A DNA stretch of 64,000 nt from positions 1 through 64,000 of the forward strand of contig RFON01000013.1 in assembly GCA_009926625.1 (NCBI GenBank), written 5' to 3'. This document shows positions 7,840-14,881 of this stretch, piece by piece. Under the pieces are notes generated by a model, which saw nothing but the letters and a program-made list of their open reading frames with translations, did not search any database and was not told the DNA's origin. Numbering within the stretch: position 1 is the stretch's first letter; each line of letters starts with the position of its first letter. The translations under genes were made by a program, and so were the position numbers. Source of the DNA: Planctomycetota bacterium (GTDB lineage: Bacteria; Planctomycetota; Phycisphaerae; Phycisphaerales; SM1A02).

Positions 7840-7858
7840 TAGTGTAGCAAGTACACTA
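7840..7858. promoter_or_regulatory. Palindromic operator TAGTGTA-N5-TACACTA
   Basis: Perfect 7-bp arms. It lies between the decayed hydrolase (minus) and the anchored-protein gene at 7947 (plus). The half-site TAGTGTA is identical to the left half-site of the PadR operator at 3081-3087, suggesting one regulator controls both loci. YtrA-type GntR proteins bind similar palindromes, so the GntR product at 868 is the alternative binder. Confidence 0.6.
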
Positions 7859-7946
7859 CCAAAGTACCGACCGCGGGCGGCTAGGCTGCGCCGCCACGCA
7901 AATCGCCCGCCTTCCAATGGCCGAGCCCACGAAAGGTCCCAGATAC

Positions 7947-8795
7947 ATGAATCAGAACATGATCGCCGAAGCACGACCAGCGCTCAACGGCTCCGAGATG
8001 ATCCGCCTCCGCCGCCAGATCCGGTTGTTGCAGGTTGGCATCCTCGCGCTCATCGCAACGAGTGGGGCCGGCGTGATGCTCGGCATGCAGAACTCGGATG
8101 CCCGCAAGGGTCCCGTGAGATTCGAAGAACTGACCGTGCAGCGCCTCAATGTCGCCGAGGCCGACGGAACGCTTCGCCTCGTCGTATCGAGCCGCGATCG
8201 CTTCCCGGGTGATTTCTACAAGGGTGCCGAGAGTCCGCGGCCGGACCGAAAGCATGTCGCAGGCATGCTGTTCCTGAACGACGAGGGCACGGAGTGCGGC
8301 GGATTGATCTACGGCGCCAAGATGGACGGGGATGGATCCGCCGGCGAGGCAGGCCTTTCGCTGACCTTCGACCGCCTGCGACAGGATCAGACGCTGCAGC
8401 TCCTTCACCAGGAGGGCGGCGGGCGAGCTATGACGGGCGTGTCCATCAGCGATCGTCCAGATGGACTGAAGTACTCGATCGCACAGCTCAAGCGCGATGT
8501 CGCAGAGATCGAGAAGCTTCCGGCCGACCAGCAGCAGGCCGGCTTCTCCGAGCTGAAGGCTGCGGGAAAGTTGGGAAGTTCGCGGGCTTATCTCGGGACC
8601 ACTCCGGATCAGGGCTCTGCACTCGTTCTGAACGATGCTTCCGGCCGCCGGCGTCTCATGCTGCTTGTGACCGCGGAGGGCGAGCCGAAGATGCAGGTCT
8701 TCGATGACAATGGCAAGGTGAAGGGCGAGTTTGCCATCACTGCAGCTGGATCGGCTGCGCCTGCTGCACCCGCAGCGGCGCGCGAGGCGAAGTAG
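7947..8795 (+). CDS. Membrane-anchored extracytoplasmic protein, paralog B
   Basis: About 282 residues. Shared with paralog A (4519-5316) are MIRLRRQIRLLQ before a signal-anchor helix ending GVMLGMQN, then KGPVRFEELTVQRLNVAEADG and a strand-rich outer domain. The domain ends with two LNDASGRRRLMLLV / MQVFDDNGK-type units and an Ala/Pro-rich tail. The ATG at 7947 was preferred because it aligns with paralog A and has an AAAGG upstream; an in-frame ATG at 7917 is possible. It stands alone behind the TAGTGTA palindrome. The function is unknown. Confidence 0.7.
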   Translation: MNQNMIAEARPALNGSEMIRLRRQIRLLQVGILALIATSGAGVMLGMQNSDARKGPVRFEELTVQRLNVAEADGTLRLVVSSRDRFPGDFYKGAESPRPDRKHVAGMLFLNDEGTECGGLIYGAKMDGDGSAGEAGLSLTFDRLRQDQTLQLLHQEGGGRAMTGVSISDRPDGLKYSIAQLKRDVAEIEKLPADQQQAGFSELKAAGKLGSSRAYLGTTPDQGSALVLNDASGRRRLMLLVTAEGEPKMQVFDDNGKVKGEFAITAAGSAAPAAPAAAREAK

Positions 8796-9202
8796 TCGCA
8801 ACAATGCGGATTGGTCAAGGTGCGGAAGCGCTGGTGCGCTGCGGTGTCGCGGAAGTGCCGGTGGTCATCCGTCATTTCCTTTGAGCCTTCATGCGATCCA
8901 CGGTTCGCTGCGGTACGAATGCGCTGGTTCTTGCGTTCTGCGCCATCGCCACCATTCCTGAATGCGCGCCGCGGAAAGGAATCGGCCGACCCCGCCTTGG
9001 CATCGTTCCGATCTACCCCCTGATCTCGGCGAGCCGTTAACCCGTTCAGAGAGCGCGTGAGAGCGGGGCGGCGAATCCACCGTTTCCCCACCGTTCGGAT
9101 CAGACCCTTCGGCTCTCTGCACAAACCCGAGAGCGCGCAACCCCCGCCACGACGCGCCCGCAGGGGGTTTCTCTGGGGTCAGCCTGTAAACAAACCGGTC
9201 GG
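8796..9202. other. Non-coding stretch between accessory genes and tRNA-Asn
   Basis: No supportable gene on either strand. The sequence contains several GAGAGCGCG-type short repeats (around 9045 and 9130) and, at 9197-9220, an 8-bp inverted repeat GGTCGGCC/GGCCGACC. That repeat could form a hairpin downstream of the tRNA transcript, but it has no T-run. Confidence 0.55.
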
Positions 9203-9259
9203 CCCCATTTGAGGCCGACCGTTTGAACTCCCCCAGCTGGACAACTCCCCCAGCTGGAC
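9203..9259. repeat. tRNA-Asn 3'-end duplication with flanking repeat (attachment-site-like)
   Basis: The last 15 bases of the tRNA gene (9245-9259) are repeated at 9228-9242, as a 17-bp tandem unit AACTCCCCCAGCTGGAC. The adjoining 9203-9232 is the partner of the repeat at 6200-6229. Duplication of a tRNA 3' end is the classic mark left by tyrosine-recombinase integration. No integrase gene is present in the window. Confidence 0.55.
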
Positions 9260-9316
9260 TCGAACCAGCAACCTGGCGGTTAACAGCCGCCCGCTCTACC
9301 ATTGAGCTATAGGGGA
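9245..9316 (-). tRNA. tRNA-Asn (anticodon GTT)
   Basis: A 72-base cloverleaf. The acceptor stem TCCCCTA pairs with TGGGGGA, the D stem is GCTC/GAGC, the anticodon stem GGCGG/CCGCC has loop CTGTTAA (anticodon GTT), and the T arm is GCTGG-TTCGAGT-CCAGC. The discriminator base is G. CCA is not encoded. The 3' end faces the accessory region. Confidence 0.97.
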
Positions 9317-9423
9317 ATTGAGTCGAAGCGAAAATAGTAACGGGGGCTGCATCATCGTCAAGCCGCGCGCATTTCTGCACAGTTCTCAGACCGTGGTGGG
9401 ATACGCCTGCCCTGATCGCCCGC

Positions 9424-9451
9424 TTGCATTGCCGCGTGATTTGCCTACACT
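9424..9451 (+). promoter_or_regulatory. Promoter of rpmE
   Basis: TTGCAT (9424-9429), a 16-bp spacer and TACACT (9446-9451) form a recognisable -35/-10 pair 27 bases before the rpmE ATG. Confidence 0.5.
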
Positions 9452-9477
9452 TCGCGACTCGACAGGAAGGCAATGGC

Positions 9478-9738
9478 ATGAAGCAAGACATCCACCCCAA
9501 GTATTACCCAGAGTGCAAGGTGAACTTCCGCGGCGAGGTCGTGATGACCGTCGGCGCAACCGTTCCCGAGCTGAATGTAGAAGTTTGGTCTGGATCGCAC
9601 CCCTTCTACACGGGACAGAAGACCTTCATCGATACCGCGGGGCGCGTGGAGCGGTTCCAGCGGAAGTTCGCAGGCGACTACTTCGGCAAGGACAAGTCGA
9701 AGTCGAAGGGTGCTGCGAAACCCGACGCCAAGAAGTAG
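9478..9738 (+). CDS. rpmE: 50S ribosomal protein L31, zinc-free type
   Basis: An 86-residue protein with the L31 signatures MKQDIHPKYYPECKV at the start, HPFYTGQKTFIDTAGRVERF in the core, and a Lys-rich tail. It is a peripheral protein of the large subunit that bridges to the small subunit. Only one cysteine remains (Cys12); the two Cys pairs that bind zinc in C+ forms are replaced (for example VEVWSGSHPFYTG). This is therefore a C- form, usually favoured when zinc is scarce. The start has an AGGAAGG ribosome-binding site, and a strong terminator follows. The neighbour prfA is a common partner. Confidence 0.93.
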   Translation: MKQDIHPKYYPECKVNFRGEVVMTVGATVPELNVEVWSGSHPFYTGQKTFIDTAGRVERFQRKFAGDYFGKDKSKSKGAAKPDAKK

Positions 9739-9762
9739 ATCCCCCACTCGAAAGACACCATC

Positions 9763-9814
9763 CACCGTGCCCCTCGAACGGGCACGGTGTTTTGTTTGGC
9801 ACGGTGTTTTGTTT
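9763..9814 (+). terminator. Intrinsic terminator of rpmE with duplicated 3' arm
   Basis: CACCGTGCCC (9763-9772) pairs with GGGCACGGTG (9780-9789), followed by TTTTGTTT. The 17-bp unit GGCACGGTGTTTTGTTT is repeated in tandem (9781-9797 and 9798-9814), giving two possible 3' arms each with its own T-tract. Confidence 0.85.
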
Positions 9815-9823
9815 CTCTCGCGC

Positions 9824-10903
9824 ATGACCGAACCCGCTGACAACCTCGTCCGACGGCTCGAGGAAATCGAGAGCGAGCACGGCCGCATCGAGAGCCAGTT
9901 GAACGACCCCGCCGTGCTGGTGCAGCACACGCAGGTCCGCGCACTGATGATTCGCCGCGCAACGATCGGCTCGACGGTCGACGCCTGGCGGCGCTGGAAG
10001 TCGCTCCGAAAGGATGTCGAGTCCGCCGCGCCGTTGGCGGCCGATCCCGATGCTGCAATGGCGGCGCTTGCGCGGGAGGAGATGCGGCGCGCAGCGCTCG
10101 AGTGCGATGCGCTGCTGACCCAACTCGTGCATGAGCTCGTGACGGCCGACGACCGCGCGGTCGCTCGGCTGATTCTCGAAGTGCGCGCGGGAGTCGGCGG
10201 CGATGAGGCGAGCCTGTGGGCGGGCGATCTCATCAACATGTATGCGCGTTACTGCAAGGCACGCGGTTGGCATGTCGAGGAGATGGAGTCGAAGGCGGGC
10301 GATGTCGGCGGCGTGACCCATGCCGTCCTCGGCATCACGGGCGAAGGCGCCTGGAGCGCGCTCGGCTATGAAGGGGGAACGCACCAAGTGAAGCGCGTGC
10401 CTGCCACCGAAGCGCAGGGGCGCATCCACACTTCGACGGCAACGGTGGCGGTGCTTCCCGAACCCGAGTCGATCGACGAGAGCATCGACCCATCGGAGGT
10501 TCGTGAAACGGTCACCACCGCGCAGGGTCCTGGCGGACAGAATGTGAACAAGGTCTCGACTGCCGTTCATCTGGTGCACACCCCGACAGGAATCGAAGTG
10601 CGCATGCAGGAGACGCGGAGTCAACAGCAGAATCGCGACAAGGCGTGGCGCCTGCTGCGCGCGCGCGTACTGGAGCGGCGAAGCGCCGAAGCGCACGCTC
10701 GCCGCGCGACCGAGCGGAGCGCCATGATCGGCTCCGGCGACCGCGCGGAGAAGATTCGGACCTACCGAGCGAAGGAGAACATCGCCGTTGATCACCGCAT
10801 CGAGCAGTCGTTTGCCCTCGACACCCTGCTGTCGGGGGCGATGCAGGAACTGGTGAACGCGCTGGCGATCAAGGACATCGCGGACCGCGTTCAACAGCTC
10901 TGA
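9824..10903 (+). CDS. prfA: Peptide chain release factor 1
   Basis: A 359-residue class I release factor. The GGQ motif (237-239, in GPGGQNVNKV) triggers peptidyl-tRNA hydrolysis. The PAT tripeptide in KRVPATEAQGRIHTS is the RF1 type that reads UAG and UAA, rather than the RF2 SPF. An N-terminal helical domain, the GVGGDEASLWAGDL segment and the C-terminal helix are all present. The ATG at 9824 follows the rpmE terminator by 10 bases. The gene is convergent with the next gene, with only 3 bases between stops. Around the GGQ, N-V-N-K-V-S differs from the usual H-V-N-T-T-D, suggesting a divergent lineage rather than loss of function. Confidence 0.93.
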   Translation: MTEPADNLVRRLEEIESEHGRIESQLNDPAVLVQHTQVRALMIRRATIGSTVDAWRRWKSLRKDVESAAPLAADPDAAMAALAREEMRRAALECDALLTQLVHELVTADDRAVARLILEVRAGVGGDEASLWAGDLINMYARYCKARGWHVEEMESKAGDVGGVTHAVLGITGEGAWSALGYEGGTHQVKRVPATEAQGRIHTSTATVAVLPEPESIDESIDPSEVRETVTTAQGPGGQNVNKVSTAVHLVHTPTGIEVRMQETRSQQQNRDKAWRLLRARVLERRSAEAHARRATERSAMIGSGDRAEKIRTYRAKENIAVDHRIEQSFALDTLLSGAMQELVNALAIKDIADRVQQL

Positions 10904-10906
10904 CGC

Positions 10907-11978
10907 TCAGCGTACGGATAGGACTGCTTCGACATCCGCGGCGCGTGGACCCGCGCGCACCGCGATCGGAACGGTGATGATGCCGCTCGCATCGGCGCGC
11001 GGAGTGATCCGCACCGAAACAGCCGTTCCATCTTCCGCGCCAGGCGCCGTGGCCGCCAGTTCGACGGTGGCATCGGGTGATGTGGTCGTGACGGAATCGA
11101 CTTTCATGTCCTTCAGCTTGAAGACGAATGTTGCCGTTCCACTTGTCCCCTTCGCCACGCGGCCGATGTTCAATCGCTGTTCGATGACCGCGATCTTCGG
11201 CTTCTGGGGCGGATTCCTGCTGCGTACTCGCACATCGACAACCCCCGCTCCTGCTGCATCCGTCTCGACCAACAGGAACGCAGGAAGTGGCGCGCCAGCG
11301 GGCACGCCGCTGATGTCATAGGTCACGACCCACGACGAACGCGGTGCATCCTGCGACCCGTCGCCATACTGAATGACCATCGGCGCGCCAGTCATCGAGA
11401 GAATCTTGAAGGGCTTTCCGTCGATCGATTCGAGCACCAATCTCCCGATGAGGTTCTTGCCGTCGACGGCGTTCACATAAGGCGGAACGCAACGAACCGG
11501 CAGCGTCACCTCTGCTCGCACGGGAATGTCGAGCGGGCGGGTGAACCCATCGACCATGATCTTGACGCTGGAGTTTCGTGGACCGACTGCAGGCGCACCT
11601 TCGAGCTTCACCTTCATCTCGATCGATGAGCCCGCTTCGATGACCTTGCCTACGAGATTGTCGAGCGTCGTGCACTTGCACGACGGCTGCACCTGCGAGA
11701 TGGTCAGCGGCGTGCTGCCGGTATTGAGAATCCGCACCGTTCCCTCCCCCGCCATGTTGGGAGCGAGGAACCCAAGGTCGGCAGTTGGTGGCTCGGCGGC
11801 GAGGGGGGGCACTGGCGCGCCCGTTCTCGGCTGCGCGGGCGCCGCTCCGTCGCGACCGCGAGCGGGCTGCTTCGGAGGGTCTGTCGGGGGCGATTGCTCG
11901 CCTGTCGGAGGAGCCGCTGCAAGCGGCATCATGGCGCAAAGGACTGTCGCCGCGAAAGATCGAAGATGCCAACGACAC
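10907..11978 (-). CDS. Secreted DUF1573 protein with apparent frameshift in signal peptide
   Basis: The main reading (about 11932 to 10907) holds a Pro/Ala-rich linker, a DUF1573 domain (LGFLAPNMAGEGTVRILNTG, PLTISQVQPSCKCTT with the hallmark CKC) and further Ig-like strands. DUF1573 proteins are exported and possibly bind the envelope. In the main frame the signal-like stretch SFAATVLCAMMPLAAA has no start codon before it. A GTG at 11978 with a TACGCA box 6 bases upstream is in the adjacent frame. Skipping one base between about 11966 and 11950 would join them into a normal signal peptide. Either the gene carries a one-base insertion (or an assembly error) or translation starts at ATG 11932 without a signal. 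Confidence 0.7.
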
Positions 11979-12181
11979 TGGCTATGCGTAGATGGGTTGC
12001 TCAAGCGGGCTCCTTGATGGCTAGGTTGTATCCGATCGTCGCGATTTCTCGGCGCAAGAAGGGCTCCGCTGGGGGGGCAGCTTTCGCTCGAACGCAAAAC
12101 GCAGTTCCATTCTGCGAGTGCAATAATTGCACCATTGGCAAAATCTTGCCGCTGAAATTTTACAAGTGCCAGAATGGGGTT

Positions 12182-12394
12182 ATGGTGTCGATCGCAGATG
12201 AGAGTCTGCATCAGCCAGCCTTTTCCGGGTTGGCTGATCAAACAAGCCCTTTTCCCTCCCTCCGCCTCCGAGCCACGTGCTCGGGGGTTTTTTTTCGCCA
12301 ACGCGCGCTTGGCTATCCTCCGCCGCTTCCTCGCTGCCGAAGCACGCAGCCAGTTCCTCAGTCCAGCCAGACTTTTCCAGAGACGCAACCATGA
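12182..12394 (+). other. Structured leader of efp with possible 70-codon upstream frame
   Basis: The bases from 11990 to 12390 hold no recognised gene. An inverted repeat ATCAGCCA/TGGCTGAT (about 12210-12237) is followed by a terminator-like hairpin (12268-12295). An open frame from ATG 12182 runs through both, encodes YPPPLPRC and ends as TGA overlapping the efp ATG (ATGA). No ribosome-binding site is evident. The frame may be chance. The hairpin and T-run suggest an attenuator or a small RNA. AT-rich sequence at 12100-12170 could hold the promoter. Confidence 0.4.
12268..12295 (+). terminator. Terminator-like hairpin in the efp leader
   Basis: CCGAGC (12268-12273) pairs with GCTCGG (12279-12284) around loop CACGT, followed by GGG and eight T residues. 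It lies 96 bases before efp with no plus-strand gene directly upstream. This fits either premature termination of the efp message or the end of a short RNA. Confidence 0.7.
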
Positions 12395-12945
12395 ACTCCA
12401 CCGACCTTCGTCCAGGCATGGCCATCAAACTCGATGGACGCATGTACGTGATCACGCAGTACACCCATGTGACGCCGGGCAACCTTCGGGCTTTCGTGCA
12501 GATCAAGATCAAGGACATCGAGAAGGGCACGCTCTTGGAGAAGCGGCTGCGATCGGGCGAGGCAGTGGAGCAAGTGGAACTGGACCGCCGTCCGATGCAG
12601 TACCTCTATGCCCAGGGGAAGCAGTTCGTGTTCATGGACAACCAGAACTATGAGCAGTTCGAACTCGATCCGGATGTGGTTGGCGAAATGCCGATGTATG
12701 TGCTGCCCGACAAGGAAGTGGTCGTGCTGTGGTGCGATGGGAAGCCTGTGAGCATTGAGCTCCCCAATGTCGTTGAACTGGAGGTCACGGACACACCCCC
12801 AGGCATCAAGGGCGCAACGGCGACCAATCAGCTGAAGGAAGCGACGCTCGAGACTGGGCTGAAGACGCGCGTTCCGCCGTTCATTACGACTGGTGAGCGG
12901 GTGCGCATCAACACCACCGACGGCTCCTACGCGAGTCGCGCCTGA
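12391..12945 (+). CDS. efp: Translation elongation factor P
   Basis: A 184-residue protein with the three EF-P barrels: an N-terminal KOW-like domain, a central OB domain (QYLYAQGKQFVFMDNQNYEQF) and a C-terminal OB domain ending TTDGSYASRA. EF-P rescues ribosomes stalled at proline runs. The loop that reaches the peptidyl-transferase centre reads THVTPGNLRAF. Aligned with E. coli FVKPGKGQAF, the modified Lys34 is Asn31, so lysine or arginine modification as known from EpmA or EarP systems cannot apply. The start aligns with the family. No strong ribosome-binding site is visible. Confidence 0.93.
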   Translation: MNSTDLRPGMAIKLDGRMYVITQYTHVTPGNLRAFVQIKIKDIEKGTLLEKRLRSGEAVEQVELDRRPMQYLYAQGKQFVFMDNQNYEQFELDPDVVGEMPMYVLPDKEVVVLWCDGKPVSIELPNVVELEVTDTPPGIKGATATNQLKEATLETGLKTRVPPFITTGERVRINTTDGSYASRA

Positions 12946-12959
12946 TGCGCGCCGCCGCT

Positions 12960-14273
12960 TCAGTGCGGCAGCGGGAACCGCTCGCAGAATCCGCGGATTT
13001 CCTTTCGAACGGCATCGCAGGTTGCCGTCTCGCCCTTTGATCCAATCACGCGATCGAGCCACTCCGCCACGAGCGACATCTCCGCTTCGCCGAGACCGCG
13101 CGTCGTCAGCGCGGGCGTGCCAAGCCGCAGTCCGCTCGTCACCATCGGTGGACGCGTGTCATTGGGAATGCCGTTCTTGTTGCAAATGATGCCCGCGCGC
13201 TCGAGCCACTTCTCCGCATCGGCGCCAGTCAGGTCGGCGCTGCGCGCGCGAAGGTCGACCAGCATCAGGTGATTGTCCGTCCCGCCCGTGCACAGGCGGT
13301 AGCCGCGCTTGGTGAGCGCCGCCGCGAGCGCCTGCGCGTTGCGCACGACCTGCGCGCAGTACTGCGTGAACTCGGGGCGCAGCGCCTCGCCGAACGCAAG
13401 CGCCTTCGCAGCGATGATGTGCATCAGCGGTCCGCCCTGCGAACCTGGGAAGACCTTTCGGTCGATCTTCGTGGCGAGTTCCTCGTCGTTGGTCAGCACG
13501 AGCCCACCTCGCGGCCCGCGCAGCGTCTTGTGCGTGGTCGTCGTCACGACATGCGCGTGCGGGAACGGCGATGGGTGAACGCCCGTTGCACACAGTCCTG
13601 CGATGTGCGCAATGTCAGCCAACAGGAGGGCCCCCGCCTCATCCGCAATGGCGCGGAATCGCGCGAAGTCGATCGTGCGCGGATAGGCGGAGAAGCCGCA
13701 GATGATGAGCTTCGGCTTGTGCGTTCTCGCGAGATGCGCGATCTCGTCGTAGTCCAGCAGCTCGGTGTCTGGGTGCAATCCGTAATCGATGATGTTGTAG
13801 AAGGTCCCGCTGAAGTTCACCTTCAGTCCGTGGCTGAGGTGGCCGCCCGACTTGATCGGCAGGCTGAGCACGGTGTCGCCCGGGTTCAGCAGCGCCATGA
13901 ACGCGGCAATGTTGGCGTTGGCACCGCAGTGGGGCTGCACATTCGCAAAGCGGCAGCCGAACAGTTGCTTGGCGCGCGTGCGGGCGAGTTCTTCTGCTTG
14001 GTCATGGAACTCGCACCCACCGTAGTAGCGCTTTCCCGGATAGCCCTCGGCGTACTTGTTCGTCATCCAACTGCCGGCCGCGTGCATCACTGCGCTGCTC
14101 ACATGATTCTCGCTCGCGATCAATTCGAGCGTGAACGCCTGGCGATCGCGTTCGCCCGCGAGGATTCGGGCGAGTTCGGGGTCGGTGGATCGCACGAGAT
14201 CGAGCAGGCGCTCTCCCGCGTCCGCATGTGCTGGCGTTGCGTGAGCGTGCGTGTGCGCTGGTGCAGTTGTCAT
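12960..14273 (-). CDS. glyA: Serine hydroxymethyltransferase
   Basis: A 437-residue PLP enzyme that converts serine and tetrahydrofolate to glycine and 5,10-methylene-tetrahydrofolate. The PLP-binding Lys249 lies in [16 protein letters not shown]. Also visible are [22 protein letters not shown], the cofactor aspartate in [12 protein letters not shown], and [15 protein letters not shown] His/Ala-rich extension of about 18 residues precedes the domain. The ATG is preceded at 6 bases by a TACGAT box, so the message is probably leaderless. It is divergent from ogt with 44 bases between starts. It supplies one-carbon units used by purine and folate genes elsewhere in the window. Confidence 0.96.
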   Translation of the reverse strand: MTTAPAHTHAHATPAHADAGERLLDLVRSTDPELARILAGERDRQAFTLELIASENHVSSAVMHAAGSWMTNKYAEGYPGKRYYGGCEFHDQAEELARTRAKQLFGCRFANVQPHCGANANIAAFMALLNPGDTVLSLPIKSGGHLSHGLKVNFSGTFYNIIDYGLHPDTELLDYDEIAHLARTHKPKLIICGFSAYPRTIDFARFRAIADEAGALLLADIAHIAGLCATGVHPSPFPHAHVVTTTTHKTLRGPRGGLVLTNDEELATKIDRKVFPGSQGGPLMHIIAAKALAFGEALRPEFTQYCAQVVRNAQALAAALTKRGYRLCTGGTDNHLMLVDLRARSADLTGADAEKWLERAGIICNKNGIPNDTRPPMVTSGLRLGTPALTTRGLGEAEMSLVAEWLDRVIGSKGETATCDAVRKEIRGFCERFPLPH

Positions 14274-14279
14274 GAACGC

Positions 14280-14307
14280 ATCGTAGCCCGATGACCCGCG
14301 ATATCAT
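14280..14307. promoter_or_regulatory. Divergent promoter pair glyA/ogt
   Basis: Minus-strand TACGAT (14285-14280) ends 6 bases before the glyA ATG. Plus-strand TATCAT (14302-14307) ends 10 bases before the ogt ATG at 14318. Both fit -10 hexamers giving leaderless or near-leaderless transcripts. Confidence 0.5.
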
Positions 14308-14317
14308 GCGCGGGCCA

Positions 14318-14881
14318 ATGGCTTCCCGGTACGAGCGGATGTGCGGCGGCGTGCTTCAAGTCGACGCGCGCAGCGGCGCCCTGCGCACCCGCTGGCGCGC
14401 CGAGGCGCCACGGAGGCGCGCACTGGCACGAGACATCAACGACGCGCGACTGCTTCGAGATGGGTTGCGCATGCTCCGCGCGTGGCGACGAACCGGCGAG
14501 GTCGATGTTCGATTGCTCGCCCCGCTGCTTCCTGCGGCGAGTGCGTTCACCAGCGCCTGTTGGCTTGCAGCTGCGCAGATCCCGCGCGGACAAACCTGCA
14601 CCTACGCAGAACTGGCAGCGAGGGCAGGTCGCCGCGGTGCTGCGCGCGCTGCGGCATCGGCAATGGCGCGCAACCCGCTGCCACCGCTGGTCCCCTGCCA
14701 CCGCGTCGTTTCGCGCGGCGGCATCGGCGGCTTCTGCGGGGTTGCACAGCGACAGCAGCACCACTGGGCAATCCGCCTCAAGCACGCGCTGCTTCGACGC
14801 GAGCGTGCGATTGGTCCTTACACTTCCACCCCCGCGCCGCGGGCAATCGGTCGAGCGCAACAGCGAAGGAGTCATTCATGA
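14318..14881 (+). CDS. ogt: Methylated-DNA--protein-cysteine methyltransferase-like
   Basis: About 187 residues. The C-terminal half has the alkyltransferase active site PLPPLVPCHRVV (acceptor Cys127), the preceding IPRGQTCTYAELAARAG helix-turn-helix and the following RGGIGGF. The N-terminal half is short and Arg-rich. The family moves O6-alkyl groups from guanine onto its own cysteine in a suicide reaction. The arginine finger position and Asn hinge (AMARNPLPP) are retained. The start at 14318 follows the TATCAT box; an in-frame ATG at 14291 also exists. The gene overlaps the next gene as ATGA. Confidence 0.85.
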   Translation: MASRYERMCGGVLQVDARSGALRTRWRAEAPRRRALARDINDARLLRDGLRMLRAWRRTGEVDVRLLAPLLPAASAFTSACWLAAAQIPRGQTCTYAELAARAGRRGAARAAASAMARNPLPPLVPCHRVVSRGGIGGFCGVAQRQQHHWAIRLKHALLRRERAIGPYTSTPAPRAIGRAQQRRSHS

